Shown here one piece after another: positions 12,671 through 25,171 of a stretch of DNA of 64,000 nt. Origin of the DNA: Paragyromitra xinjiangensis (Eukaryota; Ascomycota; Pezizomycetes; Pezizales; Discinaceae); contig JBCAMK010000013.1 of assembly GCA_038503065.1 (NCBI GenBank), forward strand, positions 1,116,001 through 1,180,000, in the 5' to 3' direction. The notes under the pieces are model-generated. The model was not told where the DNA came from. It did no database searches and was given only the letters and a program-made list of their open reading frames with translations. The position numbers and the translations under genes were made by a program. Within the stretch, counting starts at the first letter, position 1, and each line of letters starts with the position of its first letter.

Positions 12671-13858
12671 ATGGCTCTTGATAATCAGCAACGACACTCG
12701 ATGCACAACGGCTTTGGTGGCTTCCAACCCCCATCACTTGGCCCTGTTCAGTTTACAAACCCTTGGACTTCAGCTTCAACACAAAGCCATCTGATCGCCT
12801 CGTCAATCCCTACAGATGTTAGTGGATTAGGCTCGATGGTTAAACCTGACATGCGAACTTCTGTACCAACATCTTACCAGACCATCCCTTCGACCTCTGG
12901 AATTCCTACATCAAACCCCAGCAGACATCTAACGTCGTCGAATATGCTGTCTCACCCTAATGATTTTATGAAGACGGATATGTTGAATTTTGGGAGTGGC
13001 AACTCGCCTTTTGGTGGAGACATGAGTATGTCTGGGTCCTCAGCTCCGTCCCCTACTGCTATTACTTCGTTCGTCCCTTCATTCGCGCCCCCAGTAGACT
13101 TCTCGACCCACCACAGGACCCATTACCCGATGAGCAATACCGACCGACGCATGTCACAACCTGCAATGTCTAACACTATGTTCTTGGGATCTCCAGTTGA
13201 AGCACCGCGGCCTCGGCAGAACTCTCTCATGGAGTGGACTACAAGCAGTAACGCCAGGCCGATGATCCAGCCGCCACGAAGTACGAACAACCAGTTCTCA
13301 GATACACTCGATTCCGCTCGAGGGATGGTCGCCATGAGCCAAACACCACGACAAAATCGCCAACGGTCGGACGGTTCTCAGCATGGCTTCTATCCCGGCC
13401 ACTCGACAAACTCTTCGATCTCGTCGACGACATCGAATTACGGGTATTACGGGGGTGGGTCAGTCGATTCATCGGCCACGGACTACTCAGACCCAGCTGG
13501 ATTCACAACGGAGCCGCCACGCCCGTCACTGCCTAGACCTAGCGGCATCCAATCAGTTCCCGTACAGGGGGCACTCATGACAACCTTCAGCTCAAAGATC
13601 ACTTCGAGCACTCAGAAAAAGCACAAATGCAAAGTCTGTGACAAGCGTTTCACAAGACCGAGCTCCTTACAGACACATACCTACAGTCATACTGGCGAGA
13701 AACGTAAGTCACCTAATACACTTTGCCACTTTTTGAATGAAATGAGCTGACTTTTCTTGATAGCATTTGCATGCGAAGTCGATGGCTGTGGACGAAAGTT
13801 CTCTGTCGTTTCGAATCTCAGGCGACACAAAAAGGTTCACAGTAGTAAGAATCAATAA
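12671..13858 (+). CDS. C2H2 zinc-finger transcription factor, FlbC-like
   Basis: Exons 12671-13703 and 13764-13858 (60-nt intron) give 375 residues. Residues 1-310 are low-complexity, rich in Ser, Pro, Thr, Asn and Met, as expected for an activation region. Two C2H2 fingers close the protein: C320, C323, H336, H340, then C348, C353, H366, H370, joined by the linker HTGEKPF. The intron interrupts that linker. The RPSSLQTH and FSVVSNLRRHKKVH helices recall the fungal conidiation regulator FlbC; that assignment is from memory and moderate. The stop used here follows the second finger by five residues. A consensus donor at 13845 offers an alternative with a micro-exon at 14021-14031 and a last exon at 14323-14433, adding about 40 residues. 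The long pyrimidine-rich leader upstream suggests elaborate transcriptional or translational control. Confidence 0.82.
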
Positions 13859-15628
13859 AAATTTAATTCTTCCTAAAGCTGCTTATTTTATTTTTTACTT
13901 GGAGTTGTACGTTAGTGGGTTGCGTTTGTTTTCCATTTTGCCCCTACCGCTTTGGATATCCATATGGAGAGAAGCGATTTACATGATAGAGCTTGGGACT
14001 TGTCTGTTTTTTTTCTGCAGGTCATAAGAGTGTAAGTATGATTTTATTTCTCGTTTGTTCCCCCATATCCTTCCCGATTTTTGCGGCCATCTTTCTTTCG
14101 TGTACACTTTGTACCTTCTAGGGTTTCCTTTCCTCGTTGGTTGGCTGGGAGTGTATGAGTGTTCGGTCTGTCGTTACATACACACATGCCGTGTACGGTT
14201 CGGTTTAGGTGTGCATGATTTGCGATTATATCTTTCCTCGCCTTGTTTTCCTCGATTTTATTTTCTCTTCTGCTTTTTTACTCTTTTTTAGTTTTTTTTT
14301 CTTCGTTTCACTTTTCTTCTAGGTTACTCCGGAACCAAAAGAACGGCATAGGGACTCGGCTCGGGCTTTACGGTGGGAAAATGACTGTATCGTATGGATG
14401 GTCTGGGATATCTTGTGCAAACCTGTATACTAGTTTCTTATAACCTTTATCTTTGAGAGACGAGATTTGTGATACGCGATGTGGTGTGGCGAGAGCCATC
14501 TTGTAGTTGTTACTGTAATGCCTGAGACGATTGACATGGAACTAATGAATATAGACTGTTATGATTGTTGACCTCCGATTTTGGATGGACATATAGATTA
14601 AGTGTATGATAGGAGATAGTAATTGATTATTGTTATCGCGATCAGTAGTTAAGAGTTTTTTTTTGAGTTGACCGAACGTTACCGAGCAATACAGGGGTGA
14701 AAGCCACAAAACTAACTCAAGGTTGACGTCTTTTGGAGATAGAGTTTATCGTCGGGCTTCGGCACACATTTGTGGAGCAAACCTCGAGCCCAACTAACTT
14801 CCAAGAGAGAGACCCTGTCGATCTGCAGCAGGTGGAAGGTCGTCACGATCGTCAATCAGCCTATCGTCTCCTCATCCCTTTCAACCAACTTTAATGCTCA
14901 CGATGCTGCCCTGCCGCCCTTTTTTCAGCCCCGCCCAGGCCATCTAGCTATCGCGGACATGTACTACTTTATCTAAAGTGTGAACTGGAGTGCAGTTCCG
15001 GTGCGAGAGGCTTGCTTGAACGCCGTAGCCCTAAGCTGATTCGACACAAACGACGGGGGCGCGATTAGCGAAGGGCTGTTTACAGCCTCCCAAGGCAAGT
15101 GATCAATAAATAACCAGAGAGTCGAAAAGAAAATAACACAACCAGAGAGAAAAGAAAAAAGAAAAAAAAAACAAATTACCACACCACACGAACTGAGCTG
15201 AATTTGACTCTGTGTTTCAGCCTCCCCGCCGCATAACACTCACGATCTCTCATCCTGTTTGCTGTGACTTCTGATCCGATCCCCTCTTTTCCCCCCTCCC
15301 CGCCAACCAGAAGAAGGCCGGCAGATCACTCAGGGTTTAAAGCCCTGTCTCCTAGCTAGGCAGGCTGGAAAAGTCGTAAGCTAATCGTGCGGCAGATCCC
15401 AACACGAGTGGAATGGTTATTGTGAACTGCCGAGCATATCCTGTGATACCGACCGAAGTTGTTGTTTCCAAGGATCCAACAACAACGCACATTTTGCGTT
15501 CCCCCCTCCTGAGCCAAAACCTCAACCCCAGCTCGATACCCCAGTGCTAAAAATTCTTAAGAATATTATTTCTCGGAGCTATTCTCCGTCGGGGATTTAC
15601 AAAAGGAGGAATTCCAACATAAAACACC
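13859..15628. other. Intergenic; alternative 3' exons of the C2H2 gene
   Basis: This contains the probable 3' UTR or alternative last exons of the C2H2 factor (see that entry) and the promoter of the pyridoxal kinase gene. No separate gene is recognised. T-rich runs lie at 14270-14310, and a purine-rich run sits near 15121-15170. Confidence 0.5.
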
Positions 15629-17239
15629 ATGGCTTCTATTCCCGATAGCCGAGTGCTAGCTATCGCGAGTCATGTAAGTGAAGTTTTTTTTTTGCTTCCC
15701 TCAAAGTAACCTGTGCAATATATACCATACATACACATACATATATATGTTGTGCACATTTGACCGTGTTTTTTTTTATTCCCCCCTGCTTGCAGTGTCC
15801 GTCTCGTTTCCCGCTTCCCCGACCCCGGATTTTCCGGAGCTACCAAGATTCACGATGCTTTTTGAGATCTAAGGCTGACGGGTATGCATTGTGAAAAAGG
15901 TTGTATCTGGGTATGCGATTAGCCTATTCCGTATTTTCCCTTTTTTTACACTCCCAATTCCCTCCCCGCCCGCGTCGTGGGAACACAACCACCTGGGTCC
16001 CAAATTTAAATATTGCTAAAAGCCGGCCAGCCGCGCTTTTATTCACATGTATTGGGATGTGACTGATTTTTTTTTCCCCTCGGTGCGGTGTCCGGCCAGC
16101 GGGGGTTTTTTTTGAACAATTAGCTATGTCGGGAACTGTGTCGTAACGTTCGTTCTGCAGCTGCTGGGGCTGGATGTTGCGGCGTTAAATACGGTTCAGT
16201 TTAGCAACCATTCGGGATACAGAGGTATGAAGGGGTTTAAGACCACGGGGGAGCAGATTACAGAGTTGTATGAGGGGTTGAAGATGAATGGAAATGATGA
16301 TTTTGAGATGCTTTTGACGGGATATGTGCCTGGCGCAGAAGGTGTTGAGGCGGTTGGCCGAATTGCGAAAGATCTGAAGGAGAAGAGGAAGGAGAGCAAG
16401 GGAGGTTTCTTTTGGGGTATGTCAATGATATTAACGTTACAGGTATACAATTTTTTGCGGATTAGGTTGGCTGACGGATTGTGGGTTTCTCTGGTTCCAG
16501 TTTTGGATCCGGTCATGGGTGATCAAGAGCGGCTTTATGTCGGCGAGGATGTCGTGCCAGTTTACAGGTCTCTCCTCACGCTGGCAGACCTTATAGTACC
16601 GAATCAATTTGAAGCCGAGTATGTTCCAGATACCCTCATTTCGGCTCATGACTTGAGCTGATGAAAATAAGACTTCTTTCTGGGGTTAAGGTGGATTCAC
16701 TTGAATCTTTATCGCGGGCTATCGATGAGATTCACCGCGTCTATAATGTGCCCCACGTTATTATTACGTCAGTTACCTTCGGTAGTGGTGAAAAGAAGAT
16801 GAAATGCGCCGGCTCTACAAAGACGTCTACTGGAGCCGCTCGCAAATTCGTTATCGATGTTCCCATCATTGAAGGGTTCTTTTCCGGCACAGGCGACATG
16901 TTTGCTGCACTAACTCTGGCACGTTTCCGTGAGGAGGCCGATAGGGCTGGACTACTGGAGACTGACTCATGGCTGTCTCCTGATGAAATAAAACCCCTTG
17001 ATCTGCCGTTGGCAAGAGCGATTGAGAGGGTTTTGGGCTCTATGGGTTTGGTCTTACTCAAAACGAAGGAAGCAAGGGATAAGAAATTGGGGCTTCTAAG
17101 GAGCTTGGTTGCGGATGAAGAGTTGGATGATCGTGCACGTCACGTAAGGCTCACGAAAGCTTCTGAACTAAGACTTGTGCAGAGCCAGAAGGAGTTGTTG
17201 AATTCGGAAGTTATCTGCCGGGCTACAGAGCTCGAGTGA
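15629..17239 (+). CDS. PDXK: Pyridoxal kinase (vitamin B6 salvage)
   Basis: Five exons: 15629-15673, 15900-15910, 16124-16416, 16501-16618 and 16672-17239, giving 344 residues, a usual length for the family. Pyridoxal kinase phosphorylates pyridoxal, pyridoxine and pyridoxamine with ATP in the cytosol. The 11-nt second exon is needed to read SHVVSGYVGN in the substrate-binding loop. NTVQFSNHSGY, LTGYVPGAEG, VLDPVMGD and LIVPNQFEAE follow. The catalytic GTGDMFAA lies around D231. Oddities: positions 24-29 read CVVTFV where relatives usually have KAATFP, and the first two introns (226 and 213 nt) are long for this window. All exon phases match. The assignment is firm; the exact effect of the loop substitutions is unknown. 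Confidence 0.92.
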
Positions 17240-17632
17240 GGGGCTGTGATACTAGCCGGCGACGAACGGTTTTTCCTTTTTCGAGCTTTACGGAAGAGGT
17301 GAAGTAGGTTTGAGCTACTTAGCGTATACCATGTCTGCATTTTAACATAAAGATTGTTTGTTCATTTTTGCTCTTTGTTGGAATCCTTCCAACACTTCTT
17401 CATACAGGGTTCGTTGATGCGTGAAACTTCCTGTTAGGGAATGGTCTCGCGACAATAAGTGCATAAGACGGCGCATATTGAAATTCTACTTCTCCTTACA
17501 ACGCGTCTTCCCTTCTCGTAGTGCATAGTGAAAAAAACCACGTCGCAACTTCACGCTCTATATACTCCCAAGCCTTCATTTTTTTCACTGTCAATCCCAA
17601 TTCTCCCAATTCTCCCAATTCTCCAAACAATC
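17240..17632. other. Intergenic, pyridoxal kinase to dUTPase
   Basis: About 390 bp between two tandem genes, serving as terminator and then promoter. No motif could be assigned except the 9-bp tandem repeat just before the dUTPase start. Confidence 0.5.
17596..17622 (+). repeat. 9-bp tandem repeat in the dUTPase leader
   Basis: CCCAATTCT occurs three times in a row (17596-17604, 17605-17613, 17614-17622), ending 10 bases before the dUTPase ATG. It is open in frame with that gene, so an upstream ATG at 17528 could add 35 residues. The downstream ATG is preferred because the extension is just this repeat and flanking leader. Confidence 0.8.
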
Positions 17633-18520
17633 ATGACTAGCACCGAGCTCCCAGTTAACACTGCCGAGGAAGTTCCTGCCCAGCTTACCACTGCTGAGAT
17701 TCGCACTGAGAAGCGTCCCTCTCCTGCCCCTGAAGTTGGCGACGAGGTTCCCTCGAGCTTTAAGAAACAGAAAAAAACCGGGGAGGAGATTGAAGAGCCA
17801 GTTAAAGATGGAAAAGCAGATGATGTCGCAATTCCACTTACGCCTAAGAAGGAGGCCGTTCTTGCAGAGCCCCTGTCTCCTGTAGTGCCGGCCACAAAGC
17901 TGCTTATCAAGAAGCTTTCACCGAAGGGGAGAATTCCGACTAGGGGGTCAGCTTTAGCGGCTGGATACGATATGTACAGGTATGTTTTTTTTGGATCCAT
18001 TGGGGGTGGGTTTGTTTGTGGCTGGTGCTGATAGATGGGTATAGTGCACACGATACTACGATCCCGGCTCGTGGGAAGGCATTGGTTGATACTGATATAT
18101 CAATTGCCGTCCCCATTGGGACCTGTAAGTTTTCGTTTTCATCCGATAAAATGTAGGAATTGTCAATTGACTTTTTTGGGGGGTTATTACAGATGGACGC
18201 ATTGCTCCTCGCAGTGGACTTGCCTCAAAGAATTTCATCGATGTCGGAGCTGGTGTCATTGATGCGGATTATCGCGGCCAAGTCAAGATCCTCTTGTTTA
18301 ATCACTCGGATGTCGATTTTGAGGTGAAGGAAGGGAACCGTGTGGCTCAGCTTGTTTTGGAGAGGGTATGTTTTCTCTGGTGCCCTCTTTTTTCTTTCTT
18401 CCCCTGTGGGTTGCTAATTTGTGGTCTTGGTTGTAGATTTATACTCCTGAGGTTGTTGAGGTGGAAAGTCTTGAGGAATCTGTTCGTGGAGTTGCTGCAT
18501 TTGGAAGCACTGGGTTTTAA
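17633..18520 (+). CDS. DUT1: dUTP diphosphatase (dUTPase)
   Basis: Four exons (17633-17979, 18045-18124, 18193-18365, 18437-18520) encode 227 residues. The enzyme hydrolyses dUTP to dUMP and PPi, keeping uracil out of DNA and supplying dUMP for dTMP synthesis; it acts as a homotrimer. Five family motifs are visible: AAGYDMYSAHD (about 109-119), APRSGLA (147-153), [11 protein letters not shown] (163-173), RVAQLVLER (ending at 200), and the C-terminal arm [11 protein letters not shown] (217-227). The arm has Ala-Ala where Gly-Gly is usual. The first 90 residues are an acidic, Ser/Pro-rich extension with a basic FKKQKK cluster that could be a nuclear localisation signal. Introns are 65-71 nt and phases agree. 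Confidence 0.95.
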
Positions 18521-21500
18521 TCCTGATACATGGATTCTTTGTTGCATCTTTTCCATGGCTCTATATCCTGGGTTAAGTGCTGGTATTGTTTGTGTACTCA
18601 GTTTACTATAGCTCTTAAGCGTAAAAATGGCGTCATACATAGCTCTTGAGGATAAATGAAAATATTTTTATCCTATGATGCACTAGAGAAGAAAGACTGA
18701 ACATGATTAATCAAGTGTCTAAAATTTTTACATGATTTCTTACTGCAGTACTAATCAGACGATACGTACACGCACTGATATAAACGATTATGCAAGAGGA
18801 GTTTTGAGTAGCAATGAGTTCTGTTTCTAATCTCATACTCCGGAGTTATTCGAGGAGCTTTCCAGGACAAAGATGTGGATAGAAGGGAAGAGAGACCATC
18901 ACCAGTATACCGGTTAACCAAATTAACGGATTTGATACCATCTGTCCTAGCTTTGTGCCTGCTACTCCATCACGGAGATTTTTTTCTAGCCTTATCTAGT
19001 CCCGTGCTAAGGCTCCCACACAACGACTTGAATATATGGCTTTTGTGGTGTCTGGAACATAACTCTCCTCTTCCTCCCCCCACTTTTGGTGGTTGGGAAC
19101 CTTCTCTTTAGTACTAAGACTATTTCGCCAACTAGTGTCATTTTGAGCGAATTGATAACACTCGGCTCAGTTAGGAACCTCCGCCGTTACTTTATATGCT
19201 ACAATACTGGGGCGAATGCTAGACACAGTGTAAAGTCACGCAAACACTGTGCAAGCTTGTTCGGCGGGCGTGGTATCCTATCGAACTACCGATTTAGGGC
19301 CTTTAGAGAATTTTCAGACAGAGACCGGCGTATCAGAGCTCAAGTAGGAACTATAGTGGAGCTCTGGAGATATGGGATAAAGGTAGAAAGCTTATTAACA
19401 GTGGGGGTTATGCTATCCCTATTCAGAAGCGGTGTGTTGAAGATCGTGAGTACGTAACTTGATTGGCCGTTCTAATCGTGCCACTGAATACACCCTGGAA
19501 CTGTGTAGTCTAACTCCTTCGTGTAAACTTTCCGCTGGTGCTTGGCGCTATATCCTAATTTTCTACCAGGAGAGAGAGTAAGGGTTTTGATGATCCAGAT
19601 GAAAATTACTTTCAGGTTTCCCTAGCAGAACTCGTCAGCCGCCTCACGTCACATCGGAGCTTTAGTAGCATCTCCGGATATTCGGGCGTGGGAATAGCTG
19701 ATTTATCTTTTTTTCTTCTAGTCCCTGGTTTCACACCTTTGTCTCCTTGCTTGTCCTGTTGACTAGGAACACTGGGCTCCGCGGATTCGACCCACAGATG
19801 AGTAACTAGGCATGAAAAAGATCTTCGCCTTGACGTGGAAAATAACGAAAGTATACTGAGGACTTGGTATGAGCTTGACTATGAGTGATTTCACTACGTT
19901 TTCATACCATAGCCCGGAGTGCTTTCGTAAGCCAAACCCCCACTGAAAAACGCTCATCACCGATAGGTAGGTAACAGTTGTGGCCTGACGTATGACACTA
20001 TTGCCATTAAAAAAAAGGTTGCTGACCCAGCCGCGGGGTCCGCGCAGGATCTTAGCCTGTTGTCCGCAGGGGTTAGTCCGACTAACTTGGTGGCGTTGAG
20101 AAGTAAAGTCGCTCTTAGATGCTACGGCACTGGGGGTCTGACGAACTTTGCACGTGTGAGACAGAGTGGGGATTGGTTTTGTCGACCCTCTCTTTCGACT
20201 TTTAAAGAGTCCGTCATATCTCCAGTTTCGTCACCCGGCTCTAGTGAGGGGCTAAGAGCACGCTAGATACGCTGCAGTTGTCATCTGTCAGCAACGCAAG
20301 AGGGCGTTTGGTTTGGTGATATGTCATTGTTTGGGGAGGCTATCGATGTTCTACGAGGTTAGCTCTGCTTTCAACAATGGGGGTTGTTGCAGATGCTAAT
20401 GTGGAGTTTGGGATCAGACGAAATTGGCCCTGGTTTGGCTTCAGTCGTTTTCTATGGTAAGAGTTCTAATTATCTTTGTTTTTGGCGAGGAAATAAAAAT
20501 TAAGTGGGGTTCTTGATGGGAGTTGATCGAGTCTCCAGATGACATGGGCTCAAGATTAGTAGCGAGAAGAAGGTTGGACGAAGTAGGAAATACAGCTCAC
20601 ATATCAGTGGGGATTGGATAAAGGCTAGCTGAAGTCGAGGTGTAATAGGTATGATACGATGTGAGAATAACAACAGGAGGGTAACTATGGACACATGCTA
20701 TTCTTGGACAATTATTTACATGTACTTGCTACCAGGGCCCGCTGATTGCTTACACTCATTCCATACCAAGCTTAAGGTGTTTTAGTGATGTCTGTAAATT
20801 CACTACGCTACACCCATGTTAATCTGGCAACCCATGGATGGCTTAGCTATCATTTTTTTTCTTCTTTTCCTCCCCATGGTGTTGGTGGTTGGTTGGCTGG
20901 CGACTGGCCAAGTAACTACATGTACCTGTTTAAGTGATGTTCGATCCACCTCAGTGTGCACAAAGTGGAATAGACCTGTCTTATTTTCTTGGGCTCCTAT
21001 TGTCGCGAGGCGTATTCGGGCTAGTACCTGGCACCTATCGATCTGTATTCGCATTTCTTCCCATAATGCGAATTCATTAACGAACACGTGCTAACAGCAC
21101 CCGAGCTAAGTATTTGCGGTGGGAAGCCTACAACTGTGGGGTGAGGGAACATATGCTTGTAGGATGCGGCGCCATATGTATTGATAAGCATTGATGTGAT
21201 ACCGGCCTATCAAGAGAAGTGGTTACCACGTCTGGGGCGTCGAGACACTATGTCCGGCAAGGGGAACGGTTCGTTCTTGTCGTCCTAGAGCTGAATATAG
21301 TCCTTTGCTCTCGGTATCTATCGATAATTTTATTCACAATAAATCACTCGAAATAGCGCTACGCGGAATCATCTTCGCGTATTTCCGAACAACCCCACGT
21401 GTTTCATAAGTGATATATGGACAGCTGAGAAAAAAGTATTTTGATAGCTTGTAGGCACCCTGTTGGCTGTAGCATATCCCCTGTATTGATCACCCCCCTG

Positions 21501-23472
21501 GCGGTATGTTTGACTCTTGAAGCAACCTCGTGTAAGTATCAGGGTTCGGTCGACATCGAGATTCTCGAATCGGTTCGTAGGGGTGTTTGAAGAAAGTTGT
21601 TTGCGATGACAGGGTGAAGATCAAGAAATGAATAGTTAGAGATTGATGAAAAAGAGGAGAAATTTTGGGGTGAGATCCCGATCTGAGATACAGCCGATCG
21701 TCAGTCGTTTACGAGCCTGAGGGGTGGAGGCGGGTTAGCCAAACACAGGATGCCGTAGAAACTCGGCAAATTGGACCTGGTGCTTGGGAAAGCTGAAGTT
21801 GGGATGGTGGTTCTATATAGTTTGCATATCTTGGGGTCTTCCCATTGGTGTGGTCGAACCATCCTTTGTTTTCAGGGTGTTAGTTGCCTTCTGCCACCGG
21901 TTGTCTTTTGCGGCTGGAGGATCTATCTCATCCCTGGGTGTTTGTAGGGTGACATCTTGTGGTGCTTTTGAGCGCTCAGAAGCTTATAAGAGCAGTGTTT
22001 ATGGAATGTTTCTTTGCTCTTGAGACTGGGTTTTAAAGCCGGCAGCCGAGCTGAGAATGCAAAGAGTGTTGGGCCCTGGGAGGGTAAAAGCTCGCTATTG
22101 ATTCATAGATTAGATCTGGTTGCCGGCACAACTTCCGGGAGATTCTTGTATCATGCGCCTGATTGAGTGAAAAAAGCTGGCAGCCTTTAAGTAGCAATGT
22201 AAAGTACTCGAAGGGATAAATTCCCAGCGCAGTTATATAACTCGGCATTTGCCTGTAAACCAGGCCGCTTTGGGACTATGGAGTATGCGGCTCTTGCTTA
22301 ATCTCAAACAGGACTAGTCTGCTTGCCTGGGATTGTATCCTGGTGACCTTTTTCACAAGCATGCACTCGGGGACCATTCTGGGCCTGGATATGTCCCACG
22401 GCGGTACTCCCCGGCCCATGTCAAGAATCAACTGATGTAGGTAGGTAATTGGGAGTACTGTACAAAGTGCCTACGCTGAAAGCGCGCGACTGATTGACCA
22501 TTTCGACTTACGAGCGGGGTGGGTTGGCTACAAGAAGGTGCTCCGGTCGGTGAGTTGACACGGCGGCAAAGGGAAGATGTTCCCAGTGGCGTTCGAGACC
22601 GCGGGGTCGGATAATAGAGTGGGATGGAAGTGGGAGTAGAGATGGGAAGAATTGGGCGAGACATGGTCTAGTACCTACGATAGCATCTGAGTAAGGTACG
22701 TGTACTTTCCTGAGGATGGCATGGCGACCGGGCGATAATAGTAATAGTAATAATAATAATCTATTCACTCGGTCATTCTTTCCCTGGCAGACAGTTCAAC
22801 AGGCGGGTCGATTTCGAGGTAGTTGGGGTTGGAAAGTTTGCCCGAACAGTGACCACTGCTCTGGTTGGGAAGAAACAAAATACCAAACGAGGGGGTCTTG
22901 CATAATATCGAGGTATAGGAATCCTCTTTTTTTGCCGCCGCTGTTGCATTTCGCATTCATTATTGTCGTGCGCCCTTCCTTCCTTCCCTTCCTTTTCTTC
23001 CTTACTTCCCTCCTCGCTCTCCGGTCTTCTTCCCTCGCTCACTCCGTCCCGCCCCTCAAGTGTTGGTGTTCTGCTGCCCCCCCCCTCTTTCGTTGTCTTC
23101 CGTCTGCTGTCAGCACCACCAGCACCACAATCACCAACACAACCACGAGCGGCCAGCTCAATCACCGCAGCCTTTCCCATCGACTCCCCCTCCCCTCATC
23201 GCTAGATTATCCACACCTTCATAAATTTCCCACGGATCCTGTTGTCTCTGTTTTCTTAGTTGTTGCTGTTCCTCGACCAATCGCTACCTTACACCTCTGT
23301 TCTATCTGGTTGTCGCACTAGCGTCATAGCTCCATGTTGATAGGCGCCACTACACCTCGTAGCAGCACAATTTCCTCCCAACCAAAAAAAATACAGAAAG
23401 AAGGAATAAGACTGAAAGTCTCTGAGCTTCTTTCTCTAGTTTACTTTTAAAAAAAACTTCTAGCATCTCGCT
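18521..23472. other. 5-kb gene-poor region
   Basis: No recognisable gene on either strand. Short open frames (for example 19086-19457) have no motif I can name. From 22.7 kb the sequence becomes promoter-like: a TAA/TAG microsatellite near 22736-22760, then a CCTT-rich pyrimidine tract at 22974-23095, leading to the RING/polyQ gene at 23473. No tRNA was found by eye. Confidence 0.55.
22736..22760 (+). repeat. TAA/TAG trinucleotide microsatellite
   Basis: A run of TAG and TAA triplets (GATAATAGTAATAG followed by AATAATAATAAT) about 700 bp upstream of the RING gene. Confidence 0.75.
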
Positions 23473-25136
23473 ATGTCTAACCAAGACTTTCCTTTCGGGT
23501 ATAATCACCTTGGTGCTGGAGCTTTTGACTTCCCTTTGAATCCACTCGGTGACGAGTTCTTCAACGACATACCAAGCGTTGAACCCATCAACAGGCTGTT
23601 TTTGAACAGTTTTGGACACTCAGTTATCACCCATTCGGCTATGAGCCACCCAGGTCCAGGTAGAGGAAGGATGCCTGTGCTGAACCCTTTTTTCCGCCCT
23701 CTTGTTGATATGCGCGAAGACCTACAAATGGATCCTTCGTTCCTTGATCCGCGGCCGCGTCTACCACATATATCGGTGCCCCGAATTTCAAATCCTGCCC
23801 TCAGAGTGCGGGCAGAACCTCCAGCTCCACTTGTTCGTGCCGTTCCCCAACAGCCTCCTCAGCCCCCTCCCCCTCCTCAACCTCAACTTGCCCTGAACGG
23901 CCGTAATCGAAAGCGTCGCGCTTCGGATAAAGCTATTGCGGAATTGAAGTATATGCGCCTAATTGACCTTAAGGAAGATGACGACAGCTGTATTATTTGC
24001 ATGGAACCTTTTGTCGATATCAAATCATCGACGGATCAGCCCAAAAGTGAGAACGCCCTACAGATGCCGTGCGGGCATGTATTTGGGTCTCACTGCTTGA
24101 AACTTTGGCTGAAAGACCATAGCACTTGCCCCACGTGTAGGAAAGAGGTGGATTTCGATTTCGTTGAGGAGGATGAAAGAACAGTTGTGGAAATGAGTCG
24201 GAGACGAAATGCAGTTGGAGGGGTGGCGGACATGAGACGAGCGATTAGAAGACAAGGGCATGGACAGCAAGCTGTGATGCAACATCAAGTTCTAGAGGTT
24301 GAACTTATCGTTCAACAGCGACAGCAAATTGCTACACCACGGTTGGACCCAGCGGCCCGGGGATATGTAGCAGAAGATGCTGGTTGGACACAAGCACTAC
24401 TGCAACAGCCAAACCCACATTATTCGCAATTTCTAGAGATGTTCCCGCAGGGTAGAGGCCCCGTGCATGAAGTTGAGGAACCCATGAATAACCGTCATGA
24501 CCATATAGCTTCGAGAAACCCAAGGGCTCCTCCTGTTCATCAAGCTCTTCCGAGGCCAACTATTTTCCAAGGCTATCATAGTCACCCCGGAGCTGTTCAT
24601 AGAGTTGTACCACCACAGGGAATTTTTGGTCCAGGGCACGTGTTCGCACATAGGCAGCAGCAACAGCAGCAACAGCCATCGACTATGCCACAGCGTTCTC
24701 AGTCGCGGGGGCAATTGCAACGACAATCACAATATTTCCAGCCATACCCGGAAGTAAATATGGCCGGCCGTGTACCCGTCCCGCAGAACGTTGGGCCGGT
24801 TGATGGAGTGCCGGATCTTGGCAGCGTACCGAATGACCCTGCGAGGGTTCCAGTTTCTGGATGTACCCGTCATCTTAGCAATTTACACAATAACCCCCAT
24901 GGCGCTCCTGTCCCTCGGCAGGATCACCCCCAAAATTTGCAAAACCACTACCAAAGTCTGGGAGACATGAGCCTTATGGGTTACTTGTGGGAACCCAATG
25001 GACGGCTACAGCATCAGCATCAGCAACAGCTACAACAACAACAGCAACAGATGCTGCAACAGCAGCAACAGCAGCAACAACAGTTACAACAATTACAACA
25101 GCAGCAACTACAACAGCAGCAGCAACAACATCAACA

Positions 25137-25171
<35 letters not shown>

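Noticed and set aside
19775..19800. GGATTCGACCC text resembling a tRNA T-arm on the minus strand
   Set aside because: I could not find a matching acceptor stem, anticodon arm or A box at the right distance.
22773..23180. Gly/Glu/Arg-rich minus-strand frame of 135 codons
   Set aside because: It is the complement of the CCTT-rich promoter tract of the RING gene; low complexity only.
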